A program made the position numbers and the translations under genes. DNA of 58,111 nucleotides from positions 1 through 58,111 of the forward strand of contig JAFGLV010000030.1 in assembly GCA_016927855.1 (NCBI GenBank), in the 5' to 3' direction. The notes beneath the pieces were generated by a model. The model was not told where the DNA came from and did not search any database. It saw only the letters and a list, made by a program, of their open reading frames with translations. Positions 25,413 through 34,131 of this stretch are shown here, in pieces. Within the stretch, counting starts at the first letter, position 1; the number at the start of each line of letters is the position of its first letter. The DNA comes from Sedimentisphaerales bacterium (GTDB lineage: Bacteria > Planctomycetota > Phycisphaerae > Sedimentisphaerales > Anaerobacaceae).

Positions 25413-25428
25413 TGTCGAGGCAGAGACA
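25413..25428. promoter_or_regulatory. Possible NifA-type upstream activator site (TGT-N10-ACA)
   Basis: TGTCGAGGCAGAGACA matches the NifA upstream activating sequence TGT-N10-ACA exactly. It lies about 160 bp ahead of the -24 box, the usual distance, and right at the end of mpg. Such a match occurs by chance roughly once in 4 kb, so position and context are the main support. Confidence 0.45.
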
Positions 25429-25980
25429 CTAGGGCCTGGAGACAAATGGATTGTTGCGGATATAGAAGCGTAAGAGGCGTTTGGCCCAGGGGCCGGCGTA
25501 GTCGACGCCGACGCGGGGGCGTTTGACGATGGTGAACGGTTCGGTCGAAGCGGGAGCAGCGATGAAGAGATCGTCGCTGAACAGGTCGTGACCGTTGAGG
25601 CGCTTGTCGATGTGCAGCGCCTTGCACAGCAGACCGGGACCTTGGGTGCGGCCCTCGACGTTCTGTACCGGCTCGACGGCGCGCAGCAAGACCGCCGACG
25701 CGTGACCCTCTGCTTGAGTCACGACATTCATGCAGTGATACATGCCGTAGATCAGGTAGACGTAGGCGTGGCCGGGTGGGCCAAACATGGTCTTCGTGCG
25801 CTCGGTTCGGCCGCGCGCGGAATGGGCCGCGAGGTCGTGCGGGCCGAGATAGGCCTCCACCTCCACGATCCGGCCAATGCGCTCCACGCCGTCGCAGACG
25901 TGAACCAAGTGTTTGCCCAGAAGCTCCCGCGCGACAGCGATCGTGTCCCGGTCATAGAAAGTGCGAGGTAGGTTCTCCAT
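25429..25980 (-). CDS. mpg: 3-methyladenine DNA glycosylase (AAG/MPG family)
   Basis: The 183-residue enzyme removes alkylated purines from DNA. Motifs of the AAG fold are visible: FYDRDTIAVARELLGKHLV, GRIVEVEAYLGPHDLAAH with the active-site Glu region, TMFGPPGHAYVYLIYGMYHCMN, LLRAVEP, and GPGLLCKALHI. The length fits. It starts six bases after the end of the activator gene, so it is translated from the same message. The association with nitrogen control may be incidental. Confidence 0.93.
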   Translation of the reverse strand: MENLPRTFYDRDTIAVARELLGKHLVHVCDGVERIGRIVEVEAYLGPHDLAAHSARGRTERTKTMFGPPGHAYVYLIYGMYHCMNVVTQAEGHASAVLLRAVEPVQNVEGRTQGPGLLCKALHIDKRLNGHDLFSDDLFIAAPASTEPFTIVKRPRVGVDYAGPWAKRLLRFYIRNNPFVSRP

Positions 25981-25986
25981 GCCGGT

Positions 25987-27513
25987 TTACAGGTACTTGG
26001 GGTGGATGTTGTACTTTTTGATCTTGTAGCCCAGGATGCGCTCGGTGATACCGAGGTCTTTGGCGGCGTCGCGCTGGCGGCCACCGGTCTTCTTGAGGGC
26101 GTCGACGATCAGCTCACGCTCCTTGTTGGCGATGATCTCGGTGAACGACGGCTTGGCATCCGTCTGCGTCTTGTTGATCATCTGCAACGACGGCGGCAGG
26201 TGCTCGCTGCGGATCACGTCGTCTTCGCAGAGCAAGACCGCTCGTTCGATGCAGTTCTCCAGCTCGCGGATGTTGCCCGGCCAATGGTAGTGCGTCAGCA
26301 TGTCGATGGCCGGCGTGGAGATGCGCGTAATGCGCTTGCCGTTCTCGGCGGCGAATTTCTCCAGGAAGTGATCGGCCAGCAGCATGATGTCGTCCTTGCG
26401 CTCCCGCAAAGGCGGCAGATAGATCGGAAAGACGTTGACGCGGTAGTACAAGTCCTCGCGGAACTGGTCTTCCTGGATCAGCGCTTCGAGGTTCTTGTGC
26501 GTCGCGACGATGATCCGCACGTTCGCTTTGATCGTTTCGAGCCCGCCGACGCGCTCGAACTCCTTGAACTGGATGACGCGCAACAGCTTGACCTGCAGGT
26601 TGGGCGGAAAGTCGCCGATTTCATCGAGGAAGATCGTGCCGCCATGCGCGCGCTCGAAGCGACCCAGCTTCCTCTCGACGGCGCCGGTGAAGGCGCCTTT
26701 CTCGTGGCCGAACAGCTCGCTTTCCAGCAATGTCTCAGGCATCGCGGTGCAGTTGACCTTGATGAAGGGTTTGTCGGCGCGCAGGCTGTTGTAGTGGACC
26801 GCGTGCGCGACGAGGTCCTTGCCGGTACCGCTCTCACCGCGAATCAGCACGGTCGCGGTGCTGTCGGCCACTTGCTCAACGAGCCGGTAGACCTCCTGCA
26901 TCGCGTTGCTCGTGCCGACCATGTTGTGCATGTCGAAGCGCGACTTGAGCTCGCGGCGCAGCCGGACGTTCTCGTCCTGGAGCATCTTGCGCTCGGCTTC
27001 GACCAGCTTGTTGAGCTTGACCGCTTGCGCGACCATCGTCGAGATCACGTTCAGCAGGCGGAGGTTGGCCTCGAAGCTGTCGGTGCGCTCGGCCTGGCGG
27101 TCCACGCTCAGCGCGCCGATCGTCTTGCCCTCCAGCTTGATCGGAACGCAAAAGAAGGCGACCCGCTTGCCGCCGGCACCCTTACGCGCGTGGGTCTTGT
27201 GCAGAAAGCGCGGGTCCTTGGAAATGTCGGGCACGACGATTTCCTCACCGGTCTGGACCACGCGTCCCGTGATGCCTTCGCCGACCTTATAGCTGCCGAG
27301 CGTCTTGGATTTCTCGCTGAGCCCGTGCGCGACCTTGATATTGATGGTCTCGGTTTCTGAGTCCAGCAGCGTGATGGTCCCCCGGCGCAGCCTCAGGTGC
27401 GTATCGAGCGACCTCAGAATGCTCTTGAGCGTCTCTTCGAGATCGAGCGACTCGGCGAAGACCTTCGCGACGTCGCTGAGCAGTTGAACCTCGGCCGCAA
27501 ACCGCGTTTTCAT
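25987..27513 (-). CDS. Sigma-54-dependent activator, NifA-like (GAF-AAA+-Fis)
   Basis: The 508-residue protein starts at the ATG at 27513 behind GGAAGG. An N-terminal GAF domain (about residues 10-170; [19 protein letters not shown] and GALSVDRQ) precedes the AAA+ core (195-430) with Walker A GESGTGKD (226-233) and the sigma-54 contact GAFTGA (273-278), then LDEIGDFPP and LRERKDDI. The C-terminal helix-turn-helix ([20 protein letters not shown]) is of the NifA/Fis type. It should activate the promoter at 25239-25254, since no other sigma-54 site was found and the gene lies just upstream. No nif genes are in the window, so ammonium uptake is the likely target. Confidence 0.9.
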   Translation of the reverse strand: MKTRFAAEVQLLSDVAKVFAESLDLEETLKSILRSLDTHLRLRRGTITLLDSETETINIKVAHGLSEKSKTLGSYKVGEGITGRVVQTGEEIVVPDISKDPRFLHKTHARKGAGGKRVAFFCVPIKLEGKTIGALSVDRQAERTDSFEANLRLLNVISTMVAQAVKLNKLVEAERKMLQDENVRLRRELKSRFDMHNMVGTSNAMQEVYRLVEQVADSTATVLIRGESGTGKDLVAHAVHYNSLRADKPFIKVNCTAMPETLLESELFGHEKGAFTGAVERKLGRFERAHGGTIFLDEIGDFPPNLQVKLLRVIQFKEFERVGGLETIKANVRIIVATHKNLEALIQEDQFREDLYYRVNVFPIYLPPLRERKDDIMLLADHFLEKFAAENGKRITRISTPAIDMLTHYHWPGNIRELENCIERAVLLCEDDVIRSEHLPPSLQMINKTQTDAKPSFTEIIANKERELIVDALKKTGGRQRDAAKDLGITERILGYKIKKYNIHPKYL

Positions 27514-27623
27514 GCCTTCCCTTTCGTCGGAACCAGAAGCCGACCCACAAAACTGTAGAGCCAAGCGTGGAGTTTACAATTTTGTCGCCGGCGCTGCAAC
27601 CGGAATCCGGCCGCAGAGAAAAC

Positions 27624-27650
27624 AGGTCCTATGAGACGGATAGGGCCTAT
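27624..27650. repeat. Interspersed repeat (AGGTCCTAT type), copy 1
   Basis: AGGTCCTATGAGACGGATAG then GGCCTAT shows the ATAGGnCCTAT palindrome twice. It overlaps the stop codon of the lactonase-fold gene (27647-27649). A related copy at 38555 likewise overlaps a stop codon. Confidence 0.6.
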
Positions 27651-28780
27651 AACCAGCCCGGCGCCAGGAAACGAATGCAGACGGGTTTGGCGACAGCAAC
27701 GTTGTGCGCGGTCGGCTCCAGCACGCCGGTTTTCGCATTGACGCGGAAGACCACCACGCTGTCACTGCCCTGGTTGGCAACCAGGCAAAACGTGCCGCTC
27801 GGGTCGATATTGAAGTTTCGAGGCGTCTTGATGCCGGCGGTTTCGTGCTCGACGAAGCTGAGCGTCCCCTGGGCGGGGTCGATTCGATAAACGACGAGGC
27901 TGTCGTGCCCCCGATTGGAACCGTAGAGGAACACACCGCTGGGATGCACGCGGATCTCCGCACAGCTATTGGTCCCGTCGAAGCCGGCCGGGAGGGTCGA
28001 GATCGTCTGGATCGCGGTCAGGGCACCCGAGGAGGCATCGTAGTCGAAGGCGGTCACCGTACCGGCCAACTCGTTGATGACATACACGTGCCTGCCGTCG
28101 GGAGCGAAGGCAGAATGGCGGGGCCCTGACCCAGGCGCAAGCGCGACGAACGGTGGATCGTTCGCAACGATCGTCCCGGCCTCGACGTCCAGCCGGTAGA
28201 TCATGATCTTGTCGATGCCGAGATCGGCGACAAAGGCGAAGCGGTCGTCGGGACTTGCGTTGATCGAATGCGCGTGAGGCCCTCGCTGCCGCTGGCGGTT
28301 GACACTGGAGCCGGCGTGCTGCACGAAGCCGGTCGGCTCTGCGAGACTGCCATCGAGACGGATCGGAATCACCGAGACGCTGCCACTGCCATAGTTGGCG
28401 ACGAGCGCATTGCGTCCGGCGTGATCGAGGCTGACATGACACGGCCCGCTGCCGCCGGACGGCTGCCGGTTGAGAAGCGTGAGGTCCCCGGTGTCAGCAT
28501 CGATGGCGTAAGCGCCGACACGGCCCGGCCCGTTGCCCTCGCTGACGGCATAAAGGAACTTGCCGCTCGGGTGAATCTCAATGAACGACGGATTGGCCGC
28601 CTCGCTCGCCAGGACCGGATTCGACAGCGCGCCGGTGTCCAGGTCGAGCTCGCTGCGATAGATCCCGTCACTGGTGCCACCGCTGGTATACGTGCCGAAA
28701 TAGACCTGCAGCGACTTCGCCGACGCTGTCGACAAAGCGGCAAAGCAAAGAACTCCGGCTATGACAGCTTTCTGCTTCAT
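27647..28780 (-). CDS. Exported lactonase-family beta-propeller (6-phosphogluconolactonase-like)
   Basis: The 377-residue protein has a signal peptide (AGVLCFAALSTASA) and then the seven-bladed YbhE/lactonase fold: QVYFGTYTSGGTSDGIYR, PSFIEIHPSGKFLYAVSE, GPCHVSLDHAGRNALVANY, HSINASPDDRFAFVADLG, GSGPRHSAFAPDGRHVYV, EIRVHPSGVFLYGSNRG and NFNIDPSGTFCLVANQG, each one blade. Cytosolic Pgl hydrolyses 6-phosphogluconolactone. The signal peptide here means another lactone or sugar substrate is more likely. Single gene. Confidence 0.85.
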   Translation of the reverse strand: MKQKAVIAGVLCFAALSTASAKSLQVYFGTYTSGGTSDGIYRSELDLDTGALSNPVLASEAANPSFIEIHPSGKFLYAVSEGNGPGRVGAYAIDADTGDLTLLNRQPSGGSGPCHVSLDHAGRNALVANYGSGSVSVIPIRLDGSLAEPTGFVQHAGSSVNRQRQRGPHAHSINASPDDRFAFVADLGIDKIMIYRLDVEAGTIVANDPPFVALAPGSGPRHSAFAPDGRHVYVINELAGTVTAFDYDASSGALTAIQTISTLPAGFDGTNSCAEIRVHPSGVFLYGSNRGHDSLVVYRIDPAQGTLSFVEHETAGIKTPRNFNIDPSGTFCLVANQGSDSVVVFRVNAKTGVLEPTAHNVAVAKPVCIRFLAPGWL

Positions 28781-28822
28781 GGCAAATCCCTTTGAACGAT
28801 GGCGGCCGGGTGATTATCGACC

Positions 28823-28897
28823 GTAGGATGGGCTTCAGCCCATGCAGTTCCTCCGGTATGCGCACGAATCATCAGCATGGGCTAAAGCCCATCCTAC
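28823..28897. repeat. Interspersed element with near-perfect 23-bp terminal inverted repeats
   Basis: GTAGGATGGGCTTCAGCCCA (and TGC) at the left end is mirrored at the right as the inverse of GTAGGATGGGCTTTAGCCCA. By eye 22 of 23 bases agree, with a 29-base spacer. It lies in the divergent gap between the lactonase-fold and GH5 genes. Confidence 0.75.
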
Positions 28898-29044
28898 AAC
28901 GCTACGACGCATCGATGTTGAACGATAGCGACTCGTCATTATAGTGCATGGTGCCGAATGGATCACCCACAGAAACGCCCTTTTTGCTTGCCCTTCGTGA
29001 CGCCGGGGCGCATAATGGCATCGCTGAAACCGGGAGGCTAACCC

Positions 29045-30211
29045 ATGAACATGGCACGGATTAATCGTCGTGACTTTCTGAAGGCCGCAGGCGCCGGCGC
29101 AGCGGGCTTGGCGATAACAGGACGCGGGGTCAGCAGCGAGGAGAAGCCCGGGCCAGCCCAAACCGCCATCCCTCGCTGGCGGGGATTCAACCTGTTGGAC
29201 TATTTCAACCCGAGATCGATGCGTCCGAACAGCCGCAACCGCACGACGGAGGATGATTTCCGCTGGATGTCGGACTGGGGCTTCGATTTCGTCCGCCTGC
29301 CGATGGCGTATCCACAGTGGATCGATTTCGATCGATCCCGCGATATCAGGCCCGACGACATGACCAGGATCGACGAGAGTGCGCTCGAATATATCGACGG
29401 TCTCGTCGAGATGGCCGGCAAGTATGGCCTGCACGTGAGCCTGAATATGCACCGCGCGCCGGGCTATTGCGTCAACGCCGGCTTCAACGAGCCGTTCAAC
29501 CTCTGGAAGGACCAGGAGGCACTGGACGCCTTCTGTTTTCAGTGGGGAATGTGGGCCAAACGCTACGAGGGCCTGCCGCCCGCGCGGATCAGCTTCGATC
29601 TGGTCAACGAGCCCAGCATGCGCGAGGACATGAACGACCAACATTCGCGGCGCAGTCCGGTGCCGGGTGACGTCTATCGTCGCGTCGCGCAAGCCGCCGC
29701 GAAGGCTATTCGCCAGGCCAATCCGAACCACCTGGTCATCGCCGACGGCAACAACGTGGGCAACGACGTAATACCGGAAATCGTCGATCTGAATATCGCC
29801 CAGAGCTGTCGCGGCTACGTGCCGGGATATATTTCGCATTACAAGGCGCCCTGGGCCTTTGCCGATGTCGAGAACCTTCCGGCGCCGGTCTGGCCGGGCA
29901 CGATGGGCAACGAATACTGGGACCGCGCGCGGCTGGAGAAATACTACGAGCCCTGGATCGCGCTGGCACGGAAAGGCGTCGGCGTCCATTGCGGCGAGTG
30001 CGGCTGCTGGACCCGCACGCCCCACGAGGTCTTCCTCGCCTGGTTCGGCGACCTCCTGGACATCCTGACGGACGCCGGTATCGGCTACGCGCTCTGGAAC
30101 TTCCGCGGCGACTTCGGCATCCTCGACTCGAATCGCGCCGACGTCACATACGAAGACTTCCACGGCCACAAGCTCGACCGCAAAATGCTCGCGCTACTGC
30201 AGAAGCATTGA
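29045..30211 (+). CDS. Tat-exported GH5 family glycoside hydrolase
   Basis: The 388-residue enzyme has a twin-arginine leader (INRRDFLKAAGAGAAGLAIT). GH5 features follow: WRGFNLLDYFN, DFVRLPMAYPQW, HVSLNMHRAPG, the acid/base SFDLVNEPS with Glu189, and the nucleophile VHCGECGCW with Glu318, then YALWNFRG. These are cellulase-fold signatures; members cut beta-glucans, mannans or related chains. Tat export suggests that it folds in the cytoplasm. The start is an ATG preceded by GGGAGG. Single gene on the plus strand, convergent with the next. Confidence 0.9.
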   Translation: MNMARINRRDFLKAAGAGAAGLAITGRGVSSEEKPGPAQTAIPRWRGFNLLDYFNPRSMRPNSRNRTTEDDFRWMSDWGFDFVRLPMAYPQWIDFDRSRDIRPDDMTRIDESALEYIDGLVEMAGKYGLHVSLNMHRAPGYCVNAGFNEPFNLWKDQEALDAFCFQWGMWAKRYEGLPPARISFDLVNEPSMREDMNDQHSRRSPVPGDVYRRVAQAAAKAIRQANPNHLVIADGNNVGNDVIPEIVDLNIAQSCRGYVPGYISHYKAPWAFADVENLPAPVWPGTMGNEYWDRARLEKYYEPWIALARKGVGVHCGECGCWTRTPHEVFLAWFGDLLDILTDAGIGYALWNFRGDFGILDSNRADVTYEDFHGHKLDRKMLALLQKH

Positions 30212-30253
30212 GCGCGACGCGGCCGCACCGCTCCAGAGGGCACCACCGACACG

Positions 30254-31039
30254 TCACGGTCGCGGCAAGCGACTTTGCTGCTGAGCGTTGGGGGGATAGG
30301 ACGTGAAGGTGGACCACATGCCGGGCCGGCCGTTGTGCCATTCGAGCAGGTTGAAGACCTTCTGCTTCTTGCGATACTCGACGTGACCGTCGTAGAAGGC
30401 CAGGTTGACTCCCTCGTTGTGGCGGTAGAGGGTCGGGCCGTCGCAGCCGACCTCTTTGTAGGGCGTGATGCCGTCCTGGCCGAGCACGTCCCAGCCGTCG
30501 ACATAATTGGCGCCCCACCACCAGAGCCACCAGTCGTTGCTCTCGGTGAAGATGAGCTTGGAAGCAGGCGTGGGAACCGTGGTGCTCTTGTGTCCGGCGT
30601 AGCCGATACCGAACCAGTCCGAGAAGTACCAGTCCGTCAGGTTGTAGCCGTAGCTGAGCCACGAATCGTACTGGCTGTCGGGACGCTGCTGGATCGATAC
30701 CAGATCGCTGGGGCAGAGGAATTGCTTCGGCGCGTCCCAGGCATCGGAGTCCTCGCCCTGCTTGCTCGTGTAGCCCACGAGCTTGCGGAAGTGCCGGTTG
30801 GCGGGCCAGTAGAGGTTGGTGCCCTGCGTGCGGTCCATGATGGGAACGTACCAACCGTCCTGTTCGTCAGCGTAGAGCGTGTTGGCTAGCCCCAGAATAC
30901 GGACGTTATTGGAGCACACCATCCGCTTGCCCAGCTCCTTCGCCCTCATCAGCGCCGGCAGCAGAATGCCCAGCAGCACCGCAATCACGGCCACCACAAC
31001 GAGCAACTCGATCAGCGTGAAAGCTCTTCTGGTTCGCAT
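30254..31039 (-). CDS. Prepilin-type (type II pseudopilin-like) exported protein
   Basis: The 261-residue protein begins MRTRRAFTLIELLVVVAVIA, the type IV prepilin leader cut before Phe, with Glu five residues into the mature helix. The rest (MVCSNNVRILGLANTLYAD; FLCPSDL; WYFSDWFG; VNLAFYDGHVEYRKK) has the CSNNLRQIG-like and DGHV motifs of the DUF1559/H-X9-DG family that is expanded in planctomycetes. A prepilin peptidase and secretion machine elsewhere would process it. Role unknown, possibly the surface of a pseudopilus. Confidence 0.9.
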   Translation of the reverse strand: MRTRRAFTLIELLVVVAVIAVLLGILLPALMRAKELGKRMVCSNNVRILGLANTLYADEQDGWYVPIMDRTQGTNLYWPANRHFRKLVGYTSKQGEDSDAWDAPKQFLCPSDLVSIQQRPDSQYDSWLSYGYNLTDWYFSDWFGIGYAGHKSTTVPTPASKLIFTESNDWWLWWWGANYVDGWDVLGQDGITPYKEVGCDGPTLYRHNEGVNLAFYDGHVEYRKKQKVFNLLEWHNGRPGMWSTFTSYPPNAQQQSRLPRP

Positions 31040-31149
31040 AGTTGCCCACCTTCACGAGTACCGGTCTTGGGCCTATGCGTCCATTATAGCCGCAAGACTG
31101 CCACAGGACATGGGGATTTTTCCGATGGTCACGCTTTTCCTGGCCGCGT

Positions 31150-32202
31150 CTAGCGCAGCGTCGCTTCGGTCAACTCCGCGCGGTGGTGGCGCAGCCATTT
31201 GGTTTTGCGCAGGATCATGCGGAGGAAAGCGAGGCCGGAGAGGTGGCCAAAGAAGCCGGTGGCCGCCACGGGCAGGACTGCCTCGGCGATCATCGTCTCG
31301 ATCATCAGATCGACCAGCGCGTTGAGCTGGCGCTTGCTGACGGCGGTCAGATCGCGATAGCCGTTGAGAAAGTGCATCAGCCGGCCTTCGTCGAAATGGT
31401 CCGGCCAGAAGTTCGGGTCGGGATGGTCGCCGATGATCGAAAACTGGAGCATGCCGTTGGCCAGGTCCGTCACCGGCGGCGCGATCCGGATCGAATCGAA
31501 GTCCACCACGCCGACGATCTTGCGGTCCACGAAGAGCAGGTTACCGGGGTGCCAGTCGCCATGGACGACCTGCCGCTTCCAGGTGTTGAAGCCCAGCCGG
31601 TTGATGCGCTCGCTTGACTTGTCGTAGCGGATCAACAGCGAATTCGACACCGCTTCCATCAAGCGGACCGGGCCGCTGCGGTGGTCGCGACGAATCATCC
31701 GCAGATGCTGCCGGACGGTGGACGAATCGTGGAAGCTATCCATCAGCGGCTCGTACTCAGGGGAGAAACTGCGCAGTGCCTTGTGCAAGACCGCCAGTTG
31801 CCGACCTGCCTCGAAGGTCGCCTCCAGCGAGACGTCGTAACGCGAGCCGGTAACGAACTTGAACAGCTCATAGATGTGATTGTCGATGGTGAGAATCGTC
31901 TTGTTGTCGGCACCGGCGCCCGACGCACTCGGCCGGGTGACCGTCAGCAGGTTCGTCACCGGAAACGACTGGAGGGCCAGGTGTCTCTGCACTGCATGCG
32001 CGAACACGACGCGCGCCATGTCCTCCCGGCCGCGTGGACGACGTTTGAGCAGGAAGGTCCCTTTGTCGGCGTGCACGATCACCTTCGGAGCACGCCGGTT
32101 ACCTGCGGAGAGCGGCCTGACGCGATGAACCACGCCGACGTCATAATGACTCAAGACGCGAACCAGCTCCTCGGATGAGAATTGTGCACCCCCTCTTGGC
32201 AT
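31150..32202 (-). CDS. Aminoglycoside phosphotransferase/CotS-like kinase family protein
   Basis: The 350-residue protein has the APH-fold catalytic motif VVHGDWHPGNLLF followed by VGVVDFDSIR, the Asp pair that binds metal and phosphoryl acceptor. It has an N-terminal lobe with IVHADKGTFLLKRRPRG and a hydrophobic C-terminal half (GHLSGLAFLRMILRKT). Such proteins phosphorylate small molecules such as choline, homoserine or spore-coat precursors, or modify lipids. The substrate is undetermined. It lies downstream of the Ser/Thr kinase gene on the same strand (107 bp apart), with a partial repeat arm between. Confidence 0.75.
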   Translation of the reverse strand: MPRGGAQFSSEELVRVLSHYDVGVVHRVRPLSAGNRRAPKVIVHADKGTFLLKRRPRGREDMARVVFAHAVQRHLALQSFPVTNLLTVTRPSASGAGADNKTILTIDNHIYELFKFVTGSRYDVSLEATFEAGRQLAVLHKALRSFSPEYEPLMDSFHDSSTVRQHLRMIRRDHRSGPVRLMEAVSNSLLIRYDKSSERINRLGFNTWKRQVVHGDWHPGNLLFVDRKIVGVVDFDSIRIAPPVTDLANGMLQFSIIGDHPDPNFWPDHFDEGRLMHFLNGYRDLTAVSKRQLNALVDLMIETMIAEAVLPVAATGFFGHLSGLAFLRMILRKTKWLRHHRAELTEATLR

Positions 32203-32309
32203 CCTTCTGTAGCTCGATCAACGGTTGCGGTTGCGCGGCTCGTCGTTGTCGCGCCACCGAGAACCAAACAACGTACAACGCTGTGCCCGCGAGTCGGTCA
32301 TGGTAGGTT

Positions 32310-33533
32310 TCAAAAGGCCAGCAGCAGCAGGATGACCAGCACGGAGACGGCCGAGAACGCGCCGAGCACGAGTACGAGCATCCGGTAGCGCGTGATGATC
32401 TCCTCGCTGTACTGCCCCTCTTCCGGTGTCACCGTATCGCCTTCTTCCAGCTTTTCCAGCATGGATACGTCAAAGCGTTTATGCGCCTGGAGCGGCGGGT
32501 GGCCTTCGCGCAGGGCTTCCAGATCGACGAGCAGCTCCTCGACGTTGTTGTAGCGGTCCTCGCGGCGCTTGGCCATCATGATCTCGATGACCTCCGAGAC
32601 GCCAGCCGAGAGCGAGGTATTGATATGGTCCGGCGGAATCAGCTTCTCGCGCAGGTGCTTGCGCATGATCTCGGAGGAGTCCTCGCCGGTGAACGGGACG
32701 CGTCCGGTGACCATGTGGTAGAAGGTCGCGCCGAGACCGTAGATGTCGGCGCGTCCGTCGATGTCGATCTTGCCGCGAATCTGCTCCGGCGCGATGTAGT
32801 AAGGCGTGCCATAGGCCTTGCCGGCCTCGCTCTGGGCGGCCTCGATATCGGCGGTCTCGCGCGCCAGACCCATGTCGGCCAGCTTCACCACCCCCTGCTT
32901 GTTGATCATGATGTTCTTGGGCTTGACGTCGCGGTGCACCAGGCCGAGGTGATGGGCGTGGACCAGCGCGTGCGCGACCTGGATGATGATCTCGGTCGCT
33001 TCCTTTTCCGCAAACGGCGTCCCGCCGACCAGGTCGTCGGCGATGGTCTTGCCCTCGACGTATTCCATGACGAAATAGTGGTAGCCGCCGGCTTCGCCGA
33101 CGTCGATCGCCTGGACGATGTTCGGATGGTTCAGCTTGCCGGCCGCCTGGCCTTCCTTATAGAAGCGCTGGACGTACTCGGGGTTCTCGGTGAACCGCTT
33201 GGGCAGGACCTTGATGGCGACCGTGCGGTTGAGGCTGAGCTGCTGGGCCTTGTAGACGAAGGCCATCGCGCCGGCGCCGATTTTGCCCAGGATCTTGTAG
33301 CCCGGAATCTGGTGGACGGCGCCTTTGTTCTCCTTGAGGCTCTTGTGGAGTCGCTGCGCCTGGGAAGCGGTGATGTAACCCAACTCGATCATCAACTCCT
33401 GGAGCATGACCGGGTTGACCTGGCGACGCTGCTGGAGCTCTTGGATGGACTGGCGGAGTTCCTCGTCTGTGCAGAGCCCCTGATCTACCGCCATCCTGCC
33501 AAAGACTGTATCGTAGTTGGTTTCGCTTGCCAT
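32310..33533 (-). CDS. Serine/threonine protein kinase with C-terminal membrane anchor
   Basis: The 407-residue kinase has Gly-rich loop IGAGAMAFVYKA, VAIKVLPKRF with the catalytic Lys, LVHRDVKPKNIM and a DMG in place of DFG (LADMGLARE), then the activation segment GTPYYIAPEQ. An N-terminal part of about 75 residues (DQGLCTDEELRQSIQELQ; LQELMIELGYITASQAQRL) resembles the helical domain at the head of GspE/PilB-type proteins, an unusual fusion. A single hydrophobic helix (MLVLVLGAFSAVSVLVILLL) ends the protein, so the kinase is held at the inner membrane. It probably phosphorylates cytosolic targets. Confidence 0.9.
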   Translation of the reverse strand: MASETNYDTVFGRMAVDQGLCTDEELRQSIQELQQRRQVNPVMLQELMIELGYITASQAQRLHKSLKENKGAVHQIPGYKILGKIGAGAMAFVYKAQQLSLNRTVAIKVLPKRFTENPEYVQRFYKEGQAAGKLNHPNIVQAIDVGEAGGYHYFVMEYVEGKTIADDLVGGTPFAEKEATEIIIQVAHALVHAHHLGLVHRDVKPKNIMINKQGVVKLADMGLARETADIEAAQSEAGKAYGTPYYIAPEQIRGKIDIDGRADIYGLGATFYHMVTGRVPFTGEDSSEIMRKHLREKLIPPDHINTSLSAGVSEVIEIMMAKRREDRYNNVEELLVDLEALREGHPPLQAHKRFDVSMLEKLEEGDTVTPEEGQYSEEIITRYRMLVLVLGAFSAVSVLVILLLLAF

Positions 33534-34131
33534 GAATCAAGACGCCCCCGGGGTTCCCGGGGGCCGCAGCCTTAGCCATGAGACCTGACAGTCAGGCTCG
33601 GTCGCCATGACCGATAACACCACCGCCGGCGCTCATTATTCGAGTTATAGGAGCCAATGTCAAAAAAAAATCACGCATTCTGCCCCAAACGCTGTGCCGT
33701 CGCGAATTGAATCGACTGTTTCGACACCGGGGTTTAGCGGATTCGATTCTACCAGCCCCAGACGGCACCACTTCAGACAGTCGGGCCTGTACCCGCGACG
33801 CACGCTCGTCCCGCCAATCTCGAAATCCGAAGCCCGAAATCCGAAACAATCTCAAAGGATCGAAATTCAAAAACTCAAAACGGCCTTCCCGATTCCACTG
33901 CATCCCCATTGGGGCTGCCCGAGCCCGGGCTCGTTTAGGTCATTGTGTCATTTGGATTTTGGATTTGTTTCGGATTTCGTGCTTCGGATTTCGGATTTCC
34001 CTCAAAGGTCCTCCGAACGCCCTGGGGTGGAGCGATTGACGTTTTTCGCCTTGACCTGACCGGCAAGTCCGGTAAACTGACCAGCCTTCACAACGGACGT
34101 CAGGTAAGGAAGGGTTTATAGGAGATCACAG
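33534..34131. other. Divergent gap between kinase and etfB, repeat-rich
   Basis: The 598 bases hold no gene. Bases 33815-34001 form an AT-rich repeat; the others are unremarkable. The etfB leader (34090-34131) ends with an AGGAGA site before its GTG start. Confidence 0.6.
33815..34001. repeat. AT-rich interspersed repeat (CCGAAATCCGAA type), copy 2
   Basis: The left arm contains CGAAATCCGAAGCCCGAAAT and CCGAAACAATC; the right arm contains the inverse TTTGTTTCGGATTTCGTGCT and TCGGATTTCGGATTTCC. The core spacer of about 90 bases is GC-rich. It resembles the block at 8749-8893. Confidence 0.75.
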
